Below, one piece after another: positions 11,521-24,879 of a stretch of DNA of 64,000 nucleotides (its first letter is position 1; each line of letters begins with the position of its first letter). The position numbers and the translations under genes were made by a program. The notes under the pieces were generated by a model. The model was given only the letters and a program-made list of their open reading frames with translations, ran no database searches and was not told the origin of the DNA. The DNA comes from Cymbidium sinense (Eukaryota > Streptophyta > Magnoliopsida > Asparagales > Orchidaceae), in the NCBI GenBank assembly GCA_021442155.1, contig CM038223.1, positions 35,376,983-35,440,982 on the forward strand, read 5' to 3'.

Positions 11521-12671
11521 ACCCATTGAACCAAGCCCTACAAATGAGAAAAAATTTTATTTGGAGGGGTTCTCCTCCTCCCTACTCCTTAGTAGCCATC
11601 TTTGGCCCTTCTAGGATAACGGACCCCTGACCCACTAATCTAAGGCTGTTGGGTTTGGCCGTTGGCCAAGAAAGGGTGAGTTCATTTATGGGAAACCATT
11701 GGTCCACCTAAGGAGGAGTGAACACTCAATGGAAGTCCACTACACTCTCTCTACCTCTCACACACATCAACTTCAGCAGTCTCTTGCCACCTTCAGCCAC
11801 CCACTCTGGTGAAATGATTGCCAAAGTTTGAGCTAATTTCAGCCTTGGTTCAGTTGGGGAGGATAGTATACTCCTCCCCATCCATTAAAACTCACCAAAG
11901 ACCTTCCCCAGAGCATTATGAGTAGTCCCTAAGCATTCCCTAAGCTCCCCGTGCACCCCATAGCTTGCGAGACCAAGCTCTAGCCAAACCCGAGAGCCTT
12001 GTCCATCCAACCTCATAAAAACTTCATGAATTTCAAATTAACTCTTCACACATCTTCCCCAGACTTCGACGAATGAAAATGAATCGACTCCTGATCGATT
12101 TGACCACTGGAAGGAATCCCTAGACCAACTCCAACAATTTTCATGGTGGCACTTGGTCGACAAATCGATCAATGGGGAGGAAGCTTGAGCTCTATTCCAC
12201 AGCAATTCATCTCTTGAAGATGAAACTACCTCTATCGATAGATTGTCTGTCTCTAGCTCTGATAAGGTAAAAGTCTGGAAACCATAGATTTGGCCATTAA
12301 GTGTTGGTCTTTTTAGAAATAAATTATTATTTTATGCAATTTCCATCATAGGATCTCCTTAGACCTCTTCCTTAATTAGTTTGGATTCGATTCCACCATT
12401 AAATGAGCTCTAGCGAGCTCAGATCGAGAGGCGGGAGGAGGACGGTGTCTGTCTTCTAGTGCTCACGGGATGACAGATCATTGACCATCCATTCCACATG
12501 ATTAGAATAGATAGTGAAGTTAATCATGCTAGAAATTTCAATTTAATTCCTTCATAATCACAGGATTAATCTCAACCACCCAATTTGAGATCGGATGCCC
12601 GAGATGAAATCGCATCCATCGCTATCGAGTCAACAGCCGCGTCAAACATTTTAAATAACAATACCCTTGCA

Positions 12672-12679
12672 CCACGTGG
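12672..12679. promoter_or_regulatory. CCACGTGG palindrome (G-box core) in LTR copy 2
   Basis: Perfect 8-bp palindrome with the CACGTG G-box core bound by plant bZIP/bHLH factors. It sits in the GC-richer middle of the LTR and is followed by AAAGC. Copy 6 has the same palindrome at 56526-56533; other copies carry degraded forms. Function is inferred, not shown. Confidence 0.45.
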
Positions 12680-12770
12680 AAAGCATTGTCGTGTCAGCAT
12701 CCATGTTGGGCCGACAGTTTAAAATGAGTTAATTAGGTTTAAAAATGTAACTAATTAGCTAGAACTTTAA

Positions 12771-12790
12771 TATATATATATATATATAAT
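12771..12790. repeat. (AT)n microsatellite
   Basis: Short TA/AT run within the AT-rich part of LTR copy 2. Confidence 0.9.
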
Positions 12791-14126
12791 TATAGAAATA
12801 TCTAAAAAAAATACAAATAAACCCATTTTAGAAAATTTAGCTTGAGGAGAATTTAATTAAAATAAAATCTTTAATTAGTTTTTAATTAACAGTGCTTAAT
12901 TAAGGTTTGAATTTTAGGCTAATTACTTTAATTAAGGCCAAATTACTTGGCTAATTAATTCCAAAATTGGTATATTAATTCTATAGATGTCCTCTACCTC
13001 CCATAATTTTCTTGGAATTATTTGCCATGTGGTTTGGGAAATTCTAAATTTGCAATCCTAATTACCCTCATTAAAAGATTCAATAATTATTAAAATTAAT
13101 GAATAGTAAAATTAAATAATTAAAGTTAATTAATTAATATTTAAAGTGTGGTAACATGTGAATTAATTAGGATCCCCTTTCCTAAGTACTTCTAAATGTA
13201 TCCTCTTAAAGGGTTTAATTAATATGTTTAATTATTAAGGGTAAATTAAAGAAACTTAATAATGAATTGTTAATAAAATTAATTTAAGTAACTCAAATAC
13301 AACCCATTAATCCCTTTATTTGTTTAATAACATAAAGTTTTTAAAGAAATTATGATTTTCCTATTGGTGTAGGAAAATCATAAGAGTATTTATGTTAATT
13401 CTTTTCCTTCTTTAATTGAATTAATTCTTATACATGAGCCTAATTGCATTAGGTCTCTTTAGGTGCATTGCAAATTTTATTTTTCCAAAGCATATCATTG
13501 AAGGCTCATGTTTAGGTGATTAATTAAATTAAAGAAGCTTGGGAAGGGCGATCAAATTGATATAATTAATAGATTGAACTTAGTTAATTGATAAAATATA
13601 TTTAATTTCCTCCCTTTAACATATTAAATAATCGACATGAGATTGGGTAAATTCTAAGTATTGCTTTCTTCTCTCTAGGTTTCAACAACTTGAATATTAA
13701 AATTCAATGTTAAAGAAATTTTGATTAGACTTTAGAGATGTTTATATAACTTGATTTTCCTTAGGTTCTAATGAAATCAAGTATGTTGTGTGACGATATT
13801 CAATTACTTGTTTTCAATTATCATAAATATGAATACCATGTGCTTCATGTATTCTTATTTTAAAGTTAAAAGAATATTATTGCATTTAAATTGCATGAGT
13901 TGGACAAACATTATTATATGGTGTGACTATTATTGTTAGTAAATCTCAAACTATTTTGAAACTATATATTAATTATGAATTAAATAATTTGAAGATTAAA
14001 TCAATGCTTATTATAAGTAATTAATTATGTGTAAATAAATTATTCATTTACTCAAAATCAAAAGATAACAATTGATGGTTTTACTCCTATGTTCATACTT
14101 ACCTATTCATGTATTTGAATTAGAAA

Positions 14127-14490
14127 GTATATAGTTTGGACATTCAAGGAATACGGGAATTTAAGTAGCCCCAAGGAGGTCTTAAACAATCTCACTTTCG
14201 TGATTTAATAATGGCATGTACTTGCTTAATTTCATTTATGTGTTTCCATATATTAGACCATAAAGTAAAACCCTTTTTATTTTTTCTATTAAGCTTTACA
14301 TTAGAAAAATATATTTATACATGAACTTTTCATGATTTTATTTCTATGTTTATGTATATGATTATGTGTATTTGAATTGACAAGTATATAGTCTGGACAT
14401 CCTTTGAGCAGAAGGCTTTAAGTACCCTTAAGGAGGTTTTAGATAATCGTAGTTTCCTTATTTAATAATGTACATACTTGCTCAAATTCT
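14127..14490 (+). repeat. Two tandem ~250-bp units in LTR copy 2
   Basis: Unit starts at 14127 (GTATATAGTTTGGACATTC) and 14384 (GTATATAGTCTGGACATCC), 257 bp apart. Each is followed by the AAGTAGCCCCAAGGAGGT-like core. One unit fewer than in copy 1. Confidence 0.85.
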
Positions 14491-17159
14491 TTATATATGT
14501 TTGCATATGCTTAAATATGAGATGAAATCCCTTTTTTCTATCAAATCCATGTATTAACATTCATTAAGTATGCAAAAATATGAGTACTTTGCATGTATAT
14601 ATATGTATACTAAATCAAATATTAAAGAAACTAAAAAGGAAAGAATGTGGATGTCATTGATAATGAAAGGAAGTAGTGGTGTATTATTCATGTAATGGTG
14701 ACTCAATTTCATTGGTCTTAAGATGTCATTCATGTTTGAATAAGGTTCATTAAGACTAATCTAAACTTAGGCTAAAATTAATTTCATTAATGGTCTATTA
14801 AAAAAGTTAAAGCAATAATATTTTATCTTTAGAAATCAACTTAGGTTAGAGATGAAAGAGTTAAATCTCTTTCTTCTATCATAATTCTTAGATCTAAAGT
14901 AAGAAGTGAACAAGATAGAAATACATTAGTTAAACCTAATCAAGTTACTAAAAGACTTAAAGTGAAACCTCTTTTAATAGGTAATTTAAATAATCATAAA
15001 CTTTAGAAAATCCTAATTCTAAAGCTCAATCAAGACATACTGCACTAAGCCTTAGCACACACATTAGGATATTAAGTCATTGATCTTAGTATTAGATTAG
15101 GGCAATCTAAGTCTTGGTGATATGTTTTTTTTGTGATATAATATTTTAGATTGGATGTTAAGATTGCTTATGCATAGACTTAATGTTAGGTCATTATTAG
15201 CCTAATGATATTTTATGCAAGGGATTGTGCTTGAGGGACCACTATAATAATAAATGAATATAAATTTTTTTCTTATAGGTGCTACTTATGTCCCTAAGCA
15301 TAATCCAATTAAGGTAGGTGGGCTTAGTTACCTAAGTGCATGGTGCTAAGTCCAAATATGTGAATTATAATTGATTGGCTTATATGCTTATTTAACTAAC
15401 ATCTATCTTAAAGGTGCAATTATATTTATTTTACTTATAAAAGAAGTAATTTTTGTAATAGGATTAGGATTAGTGCTATGGGATTTAGGATAAGCAGTGC
15501 CTAGAAGGCAGAGAACTGGGAGGCCCTATAAAACCTGGAGCAAACTACTCTAAAGAAAGAAAGAAGAACAAGAATCGAACACTCCCATAATATTTATTTC
15601 ATTTGTAAGATTTAATTATAATCCAAGCTGTATAGGGGTAGAGCTCGGCTTCCCAACTTTTTTTTCTTTTTCAGGGTGTACGATGGTACTCAGCCACAAT
15701 GGGATATTATTATTTTATGAAATTTAAATGTTTGATTATTATGTTTAGATTGTGCAATAGAAATGACAGGGTCTTTATCAATTTCTTGAAGTGTGTATGT
15801 TTTAAGTGTGTCTTGGATGTGGTTGGCTCTTTAGAATAAAATTAAAATTTTTATCCTCACTAAGTAACTCGTAACTAAACTCTAATGCAACACACAACCT
15901 CACTATAAAGCCTAGGTATATATACAAAATAGTAATAGGCTTAGAAAGCCTTTAGCTAAATGGTTGTATGCTATAACAACATGCATATCATATTATTTCA
16001 CTCTTGAATATAAAGGATCTCCACTCTTGCATGAAAAAGGATAAGCTTGACCTTTGAGAGCAATCCCTTGTAGTGGAGAACACCTCTTCTCATTGATTTA
16101 GGCCACAACTCAATTTTATCATGCATTTAGACATAATTATCTCAAGTCTTAGTCCAAATTAATGTGTCAAAATGATCCAAAAACTTATAAATGTTTAACA
16201 TTAGTCTAAGACAAGTTTCCATAGTAAACATTATCTAGTCCCTTATGGAGTGAGTTTAGGATTCTAGCTTCTTTCCTAATTAAACTATAGCCTAACTATC
16301 ATGCATATACATAAGATCGACCTACATGTTTTTAAAACATAAGAGGTATTAGCTGGTAGGCACTCTAATCAGGTGTATGTCTAAAAGAGTTAGGATGTGT
16401 TCATTCTCTCTTATGGAGGTGAACCACTGTATCCTATTCTCCCTGATTAGATTTTAGGTCATGCTTCTAGCTTATGCTAAAGTATTTTTATACTTAGGTT
16501 ATGAAGTAGCTTATTTCTATTTTGCTACGAGTATAGGTCCTCATTTCTTAAGCATCTCTATAATCTTGTGTTTGTTGGGTTATAAGTCCTAGTACTCTAA
16601 TAAAATTTTAACTTAAACAAAAATAAGTTCTCCTCTTCAAAATCTAAAGCCTCATCATAGGGTAGATTGGAGAATTCACTAGGCTTCCTAGTATCTTGGA
16701 TGCTCCTTACTTATCTTCATATGGAATTCTTAAATAAGCCTTCTTATTTGAACTCTACCCATTTGATTTCTAATAATAACCAATTCTTTAATAGTCAAAT
16801 CTTGAAATCTTTGGAGATATTTATTAACTATTTTAATCGAGAGTATTCTTAAGAAACTTCCATTTCCTGGGATGTAATTAACTATGAGGCTTACCTCCAT
16901 AAGGAACTAAAGAACCTAGCTTAAAATAAACTCTGCTCTACTTTATCCATGTAAAGCAGAGGAAAGATCTCTGGTATATATGAAGACCCATCTGCCTTAG
17001 AAGTCCTTATCGGGTGATTGAGTCCATTGTAGAATAGTATTTGTATCTTTTAAGATGGTACATTAATCCATTGATGCTGTACTCGATCATTTCAATAAGT
17101 ACCCTCTAAGATCTGCGTGGTTTCCCTACGACTCCAAATTAAAACATCACATTATTGCA

Positions 17160-17870
17160 TAAGCCCAAGCATAAAGAAGAACTTATCCAAACTTGCTTGG
17201 ATGATCTAGACATATTCATGTAGATTGCAATAGAAATATTAGGTATTGATATCAATGTTGCTTGTCATTGCCTCAATGTGGAAATGGCACCTAACCAAAA
17301 AAGCAAAAAATGAGAAAGACTACATGACTGCTTGATGAGCCCATTAAAGAGAAAGTTTCCAAGTTACTTGAAGACAACTTTATTAAAGAAGTCTAGTACC
17401 TAAAATGGGTGTCTGGTGTGGTAATGGTGCAAAATTAAAGTGAAAATAGAGAATGTGCATCAACTTCACTAACTAGAACTTGACATTTTTGAAGGATGGG
17501 TACCCTTTACCTCACATAGACACGTTCATTGACTCTGCAACTAGCTATTTGATAATGAGCTTCTTGGATGTATTTTTAGGGTCTGACTCAAAAAGACATC
17601 CTTTATTACTAAGGAAGGATTATTTTATTATAGAGTAATGCCTTCTAGGATCAAGAATGTAGGGGTGACATATGTGAGGTTGGTAGGCTGAGTATTCAAG
17701 GAGCTAAAAGGAGAAATATAAAGGTTTATGTCGACAACTTGCTAGTTACAATTTTGTCACCAAAATAGCACATTCAAGACTTAATGAAAACTTTCACCAC
17801 TTTAAAGAAGTATAACATGTTTGTTAACCCTTTGAAGTACTCTTTTGATGTCGAGTATTTCTTTGGCCAT
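17160..17870 (+). pseudogene. Ty3/gypsy (Tat-type) reverse transcriptase, partial and broken
   Basis: Remnant of the RNA-dependent DNA polymerase of the left gypsy element. In order: the linker end (HKEELIQTCLDDLDIF near 17170, then GIDINVACHCLNVEMAP near 17245); the EKVSKLLEDNFIKEV finger segment at 17350; NENRECASTS/MCINFTN at about 17445; GYPLPHIDTFIDSATS at 17500; KTSFITKEGLFYYRVMPS at 17595; and a broken region at 17725 reading RFMSTTC in place of the YVDD catalytic loop. Several frameshifts separate these. The sequence starts only about 10 residues before the conserved reverse transcriptase entry and follows LTR copy 2 at once; its gag and protease are at 401-2000. The 3' side is cut near 17870, where copia sequence of opposite strand begins. 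Confidence 0.8.
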
Positions 17871-18250
17871 AGGACTTGAGAACCACTACTACCAACAATA
17901 ACATATTTAAATTTAGTTGTTAACAAAAAAAGCAAAAAAAAAAAAAATTTGTTTCTACTATGACAAAAGAATAGTGAATATACTACAAACTAACATGTTC
18001 TTGAAGTGTTTTCGGATCAACTTTGCACCCTACAAAATAGTAATCATAATATCCAATAATATCAAAGTTTATGCTATTAAGAATGTACCAAATTCTTAAA
18101 TTAAGTGTACCAATAGGCGTAAAGGTTTCCTCAAAATCAATACCCTCAATTTGTTTAAAACATTTAGCCATTAGCCTTGCTTTGTTCCTAAGAACAACTC
18201 CCGAGTCATATAATTTATTTTTTAACACCCAATTTGTTCCAATCACACTT
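17870..18250 (-). pseudogene. Ty1/copia reverse transcriptase start fused to RNase H end
   Basis: On the minus strand, 18246-18100 reads as the start of a copia reverse transcriptase (TNWVLKNKLYDSGVVLRNKA, then KCFKQIEGIDFEETFTPIGTL). At about 18070 it jumps straight to the RNase H segment IIGYYDYYFVGCKVDPKTLQEH, which normally lies several hundred residues downstream. Broken frames at 17980-17870 still resemble the RNase H end up to a GSSGSQVLW-like segment. The middle of reverse transcriptase, including its YVDD loop, is deleted, so no polymerase could be made. A poly-A/T run at 17929-17946 interrupts the RNase H part. Confidence 0.82.
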
Positions 18251-19555
18251 TGAGATGAGTGTTTAGTAACTAATTCTCAAACATCATTTCTAACAAATTG
18301 ATTCAATTCTTATTTCATTGCCTCAACCCTAAATTCATAAAAAATTGCTTCTTCTACACTAGTAGATTCAATCATAGAAATGAATGTTGTATGGCTAACC
18401 TATTACGTAAGGCTATTTCTATTTCTAACACCTTTAGATAGATCTTCAATGATTAAATCTTAGGGATAATGCATTGCATATCTCTATTCTCTAAGTTATC
18501 TTCCTCTAGCTTCTCATTTTTTTTCTAAACCTAGATTCCCAATTTTAGTCACTAGATCATATTCATCTATATGTTCACTCGAAAGGCAAGGGATACTAAA
18601 TTCATTAAAAGTAACATGGATTGCCTCCTCTACCAATAGGATTCTTTTATTGAACATTCTATAAGCTTTAATTACAAAAGTTTATCCCATAGAAGTCCTC
18701 TCATCAGACTTAGAATCATATTTCCCAAGTTATTCTTTCCATTATTTAATACAAAGTATTTACAAAAAAAAAATGCAAATATGACAGGTTTAGAGTCTTA
18801 CCTTTCAAAAGCTCATATGGTGTTTTATTGAGCTTGAATGTAATGTTTAATCGATTTAGCTCATAACAAACGATGCTAATTGCTATAGCCCAGAAACATC
18901 TAAGAAGCTTATATTTACTAAGCATGGATCTGGTAGCTTCAATGAGTATTCTATTATTTCACTCAACTATTCTATTTTATTATGGTGTATTGGGGGATGG
19001 AAAATTGTGTTGTATATTTGTCAAATAACAAAAAAACTTCAAATTTATAATTTTTTAAATTCACCACCATGATAACTATGAATAAAAGTAATGCTATAAC
19101 TAATTTTTCCTTGAATCCAGATAACAAATATATTAAATTTATAAAATAATTAATTTTTTAATTTAAAAATCTAGCCTAAGTAAATTTTAAAAAATCATCA
19201 ATAATAACAAATATGTATGACTTTCCCCAAAACTAATGGTGTTGACAAGTCCAAATAAATCCATGTGAAATAGTTTTAAAGGTCATGAAGTGATAGTGCT
19301 TGAAGTGGATTTAAAAGAAGAACTAGTTTTCATACCATGTAGATAGGCATCACACAAATGATTATAAGAAAAAAAAAATCTAATTTAGGTATACTTCTAA
19401 CCTAATCAACTTGTGTAATTTTTCTAAGTATATGCATGTTACGTGACACATCCTCCTATGCCATAGATAAGACCTATATGGTGTGGACTTAAAATAGATA
19501 ATCAACACACAACCTAAGTTATCAAGATCAAGCATGTAAATGTTGTTAGTTCTAC
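18250..19555 (-). pseudogene. Ty1/copia GAG-pre-integrase and integrase, broken
   Basis: Minus-strand continuation upstream of the copia reverse transcriptase. From 19555 downward, broken frames give TNNIYMLDLDNL (GAG-pre-integrase entry), LWHRRMCHVT (the HHCC zinc region of integrase), then a VIIDDFLKFT-like core, a HGGEFK segment near 19060, a TPQQN-like region, ATRSMLSKYKLL, ITFKLNKTPYELLKG and LGKYDSKSDE at about 18690. These are the usual copia integrase steps, in order. The text stops at 19555 next to LTR copy 3 and resumes upstream at 26440, so copy 3 is inserted between protease and GAG-pre-integrase of this element. Confidence 0.82.
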
Positions 19556-19808
19556 CACCATGTGGTGCTTTATTTCGGATGTTAAGTGGACACCACAGAG
19601 ATCTTAGGGGGTACTTATTGAAGTGAATGGGTACGACATTAAGGTATGATGTACTATATTAAAAGATAAAAATATCACCCTATAATGGATCTAATCACAT
19701 AATAAGAACTTCTAAGGCAGATGGGTCTTTGTATATACTAAAGATCTTTCTCCTACTTTACATGGAAAAGTAAAACAGGTTCTATTTTATGCCAGGTTCT
19801 TTAATTCT

Positions 19809-19830
19809 CTATGGAGGCAAGCCTCTATAG
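19809..19830 (-). other. Conserved stem-loop near LTR 3' end (copy 3)
   Basis: CTATGGAGGC, AA loop, GCCTCTATAG: 10-bp arms with one mismatch that is a G-U pair in RNA. Same place in the LTR as 9892-9913 of copy 1. Confidence 0.75.
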
Positions 19831-22234
19831 TTAATTACATCCTATGAAATGAGATTTTCTAAGAATACTCTCAATTAAATTAGTCAGTCAATTATCTCCA
19901 AAGATTTGAAGCTTAGGCTATTAATGAATTGGTTATTTTTAGAAGATCAAGTGGGAATGTTCAATTTTGAAGGACTTATTTTTGGAATTTAAAGAAAGAT
20001 AAGTAGGGAGCACTGATGATACTAGGAAGTCGAGGAGTGAGCACTCTAATCTATCCTATGGTGATGCTTTATATGTTTGAAAGTGAGAGTTTGTTTTAAT
20101 TCAAATTGAAATTTTAATAGAATGCTAGAGCATACAATCCATCAACACAAGATTGTGAAAATGCCTAAGATGTGATGATTTATGATCTTAGCCCAAATGA
20201 AACAAGCAACCTCATATCCTAAATCTAAGAAGCTTTAGAATAAGCTGAAGCATGACCTAAATCTACGTGAAAGGGGGACACAAGGGTTTACCTCCACAAG
20301 AGGGGATAAACTCATCATACTCTTCTAGATGTACAACCCCTAGAGTGGCCACTAGCTAACACCTCATACGATTCAAAAATATGTAAGTCGGTCTTATAAA
20401 ATTACAAGATAGCTAGGGTGTTATTTAATTTGGAAAGAGACTAGAGTCCTAAACTCACTACCTAAGAGACTATATCAAGACTGGCATGAGTATATGCCCT
20501 AGTTTAAAATACAAAATGTTATAAATTTTATTTTATTTTTGACATAATATTTTGGACAAAGGCTTGAGATATTTTATGCCTAAATGTATGATGAATTTGA
20601 GTTATTAGCCAAATTAGAGAGAAAGAAGGGGATCTCCATCATGAGGGGGTGCTCTCATAGGTCATGTGTTCCCTAAAGTGTTGGAATGGAGGCCCTCATT
20701 GTTTCAAGAGTGAAATAATATGGTATGTATGATGTTAGACATTCAACATTCAACTATGGGGTTGCTAAATTTTTTTAAAATTTTTTGATTATATCTTATG
20801 CTTTAAAATGAAGTTGTGAGTTATTTTAAAATTTATTATGAGTTGTTAATTAGGTAGGAAAATTAATTTTATCATAAGAGCCTATAGCATCTAGGACACA
20901 CATTCAAACATCAAGTTTAAGAAACTATGAAGAAGATGCAATTTCTATTATGCTATCTAAACATAAAAACAATCATTCATGTATAGATTCTATAAAAGAA
21001 TAAAAGCCTGATGCGGCCCGGTATTGCCGTACACCCCAAAAAAAGAGAAAATTGGGTAACCGAGCTCTACCCTTATACAACACGGATTAGAAAAGAATAA
21101 TTACAATTGAAATTAAATTAGATGATATGGGGGGGTGGTCTTCATTTCTTGCTTTTCTTTCTTCTTTTTTCTTTACTTTCTTTTTGATTTGATTATGCTC
21201 CAAGGCTTCACAGGGCCTCCCTGGACTATGCGTTATAGCCACTATTCATCCTAAACCCCATAGCACCAATTTTAATTCCTATTACAAAATTACATATTTA
21301 TGGAAAAGTAAAATCTAACTACACCTACAAGATATATATATTTTCTAAACATACATACATCCCAAACAGTTATATTTTATAATTTGGACTTAGCGCCATG
21401 CACATGGGTAACCAAGCCCACTTGTCCTATTCATGGATTATGCTTAAGAGCATAAGCAACCTGCAAGTAGAAGCATTTATATTTATTTTAGCAGACCATT
21501 AGCATAATCCCCTATAGAAAATAATATTAGGCTAACAATGGCCTAACATCCAGTCTTTGAACCATAATCCTAATATCTAGTCTAAAATAATACATCACAA
21601 AATAAAATGCAACATCATTACACACACCATACTAACCTAAAGCAAGAAGTGGTGACTTAGCATTCTAATGTGTGTACTTAGGCTTAGTGTGGTATGTCTT
21701 AGCTAGGCTTTAGAATTTCAATTGGGTAACATTTAGAATTGATTAAGTTAAACATGATAGGTGGTTTCACTTTAAGTTGTTTTGAGGATTTGCAAATTTT
21801 AGTTTGTATTTTGTTTATCTCATTTGATATTCACTTAGAATCTAGGTGTTGTAAAGAGAAGAAAGAGGCTTAACCTCTTTCATCCTTACCTTAATGACTT
21901 TCTATAGAGTGTATTATTGCAACTTTGGTTTGTTTTAGTGAATGCTTTATTATATGCTTTATTAATCTTAAGTTTGGGTTAACCTTAAAGAATTCTATTC
22001 AACATGAAAGACATGTTAAGACTAATGTAGTTGAATTATCCTCACATAGCACATATTACACCATTCCTTTTTATCATCCATAAGATTCATATGATATAAG
22101 GCTTAATATACCTACACATGCAATATATTTTTGGCACACTTAAATGATTATGAATGCATATATTTTAATAGAAAAAAAGGATTTTTATTCCTTAGCCAAA
22201 TACACATACACATGTATAAAAGTTTTAAGCAAGT

Positions 22235-22330
22235 ACGTGCCATTATTTAAACTAGAGAAGTGAGGTAATCAATGACCTCTGTTGGGCTACTTAATGCCTT
22301 GTATTCCCTGGATGTCCAGACTATATACTT
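22235..22330 (-). repeat. Single ~250-bp-type unit in LTR copy 3
   Basis: Only one core (GGATGTCCAGACTATATAC at 22310-22328, reverse orientation, with the GAGGTAATCAATGACCTC part before it) is present. Copies 1, 2 and 5 have three, two and four. Confidence 0.8.
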
Positions 22331-24879
22331 ATTATCATTCAAACATATGTAAACCCATACATGAATCATAAAGATAAAACAACACATTAACATGTTTAAT
22401 CTATAAACACATGCAAAACATATAAGATATTCATAGCCAATTACTAATCTAAATCTTGATTATCAACTTATAAATTTGAAAATAGCTTTTAAAATTTATG
22501 AGTGATAGTAGCCATACATATTATAGGATTAAGCCAACACATGCAACTTACACATAAATAAATTTTATTTGATCATTTGATTTTGAAGACATGAATGCAT
22601 GATATCATATGGCATACCACATTTACAATGATCAAAAAGTAATAATTAAACATAGACACATAATACATTTAATCACATTGATTCCTAAGGACAATCAAGT
22701 TGAATGAAAGCATTTAAAGAAAACTAAAGCTTTTCATACAAATTGGTTTTGATTTTGAATTGTTAAATTCAAAGAGGAGAAGTGATGTTTGTTGCTTTTA
22801 TCCCCTCCCTTGTTGGAAATTTAATGTGTTTAAATAGAAATAAATAAGTGAATTTTATGAGTTAGTTAAGTTTGAATCATTAGGCAATCCATTTAATTAC
22901 CCTTTGCTATGTTTCTTTAATTTAATTAACCACTTATTCATGAGCCTCAAGTGATATGCAAATAAGAAATTAAAATTGCAATGCTCTTAAAGACCTAATA
23001 AAATAGGCTCATGCTTAAGTGTTAATTAAGTTAAGGAAATAACTAAGCTAAGTACTCTTATGATTTTCCCACACCCATGGATTAATCATAATTTCCTTAA
23101 AAGGTTTTTATGTTATTGAACACATAAAAAGGAACCCATGAATTAAATGTTAATTATATAAAGTAATTATCATTTCAATTTGAGTAATTTTTATTATTAA
23201 TTTCTTAATTAATTCTCTAATTAATCCATGCATTAATTAACCCTCTTAATGAAATAGATTTGGAAAATAATTAAGAAATGAGTCCTAATCACTTTCCCTC
23301 ATCATCTCACTATTAATTAGTGATTAATAAAGTTTAATTAATTAAATCTTACCATTTAGGATTTTAAATAGTTATTAAATCAGTTAATGAGGATGATTAG
23401 GGTTTGAATTTCAAATTCCTCTAATTACCTAGCCAATAAATCCCAAGAAAATTATGAGAGGCAGATGACATCCTATTAAATCAATATTTCAAATTTGAGA
23501 TCAATTGGCTAAGTAATTAATTCTTAATTAAGCTAATTAAGAAAACACTCAATCCCTAATTAATCTCTAATCACTATTCAAACCATAGGAAAATTATTTT
23601 AATTAAAATCTCCTCTGTTAACCTTTTCAAAAATGGGTTTATTTGTATTTTTTGATATTTTTATAATTAGTTATGCATTTTTGAAGTTCAGGGTGATTAA
23701 ATGACATTTTAAAGCTTAATTAATCCCTATTCCCATCGATGCCACGCGGGAGCTAGCGTGGCGGCACTTTCCAAGTGGCATGTGGGATTGGCCACTTAAG
23801 TCATTCGATGCAGCATGCTAAGTCTATAGCGGCAGACGTGCATTCATCCCTATCATCTGATCTCAGATCGAATGGTGAAGATTAATCCTACGGATCCTAA
23901 GGGATAAAATCAAATGAATCTAATCGAATTAATCATGACTATCTATTCTAATCACACGAAATAGAATGTGGATGATCCCTCTTCCTAAAGAACTGGAAAA
24001 CAGACACTGTCCTCCTTCCTCTGCTTGATCCAAGCTCACCAGAGCTTGTGAGGCATTGGGATTGACCCCAAAAGCTTCAAGAAAGAGATCTAAGGGGATC
24101 CTACGATTGAAATCATACAAAAACAAAATTTCTTTCAAAAAAGGCCAATGCTTTAAGGAATTTCTACAATTTACTAGAAAATACCTCTCTAAAGCTCAAG
24201 ATCGGTGGTCCAACGATTGAGGAAGCTTCATCTTGAAGAGATGAAGCTCTATTAAGAAGCTCGAGACTTGCCTCCTACCCGGTGGCTCTATGGACCAAGC
24301 GCTACCAGAAATGTCACCAGAGTTGGTCTAGGGATGGCCTCTGTTGTTTGAATCGATCAGGAATTGATTCATTTTATCACGTCAATGCTTGAGGAAGGTG
24401 TGGGTGTGGTTTAGGTGGAGTTGGATAGAGATTAGGCTCAAGTTCGCTCTAGTTTGATGTGATCGGTGATGGGGTGCTCAGGAAGGTTAGGATGGCACTA
24501 GGGAAGCTCATCTCGACTCTCTGAAGCTTTGAGGATGTGTGTTTCTGATGGAATGATGGGGAGAAGTATACCCTCCTCCCATGGAATCTGATGGCTCAGA
24601 TTGAACTAGCCTTTGGTAGGTGTTCGGTTGGCGTAGGTGGCCGGGGATGATAGTGAATGGTTGAGGTGGAGCTCCTTGAGTGGTTGAGTGAGGGAAGTGT
24701 GCTAGAATGGGCTAAGGTTGAGTGTCCTTCCTCCCTATGGTGCTCCAATGAGGTGGCTTGAGTTAGCGCACCTCCACTTGGCTCATGGCTGATCCAATCA
24801 GCATTGGGCCAGGTGAGCCAGTGGTTCTCATGTTTAATTTGAGCTTAGGGTGGCTGCCAACTGGAGGAGAGTGGGTTTG

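Larger units (their letters stand above)
10045..17151 (+). mobile_element. Long LTR, copy 2, 5'-truncated
   Basis: Second plus-strand LTR, joined end to end to copy 1 with no internal domain between. It lacks roughly the first 200 bp: its first bases (ACACTAAACCTAGGCC) match text about 200 bp inside the LTR start. It then follows the family order: TTGAC-dense block 10430-11520, GC-richer block 11560-12720 with CCACGTGG at 12672-12679, TTAATTAA-rich part 12720-13650, two 250-bp units 14127-14490, conserved 3' part to AAAACATCACA at 17151. The 5 bp after it (TTATT) differ from the 5 bp before copy 1 (CTATC, 2086-2090) only by two C/T changes. Copies 1 and 2 may therefore be the two LTRs of one insertion that lost its interior. 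Confidence 0.78.

Noticed and set aside
16667..16852. 61-residue frame near the end of LTR copy 2
   Set aside because: Overlaps conserved non-coding LTR text that is interrupted in the same frame in copies 1, 3, 4 and 5.
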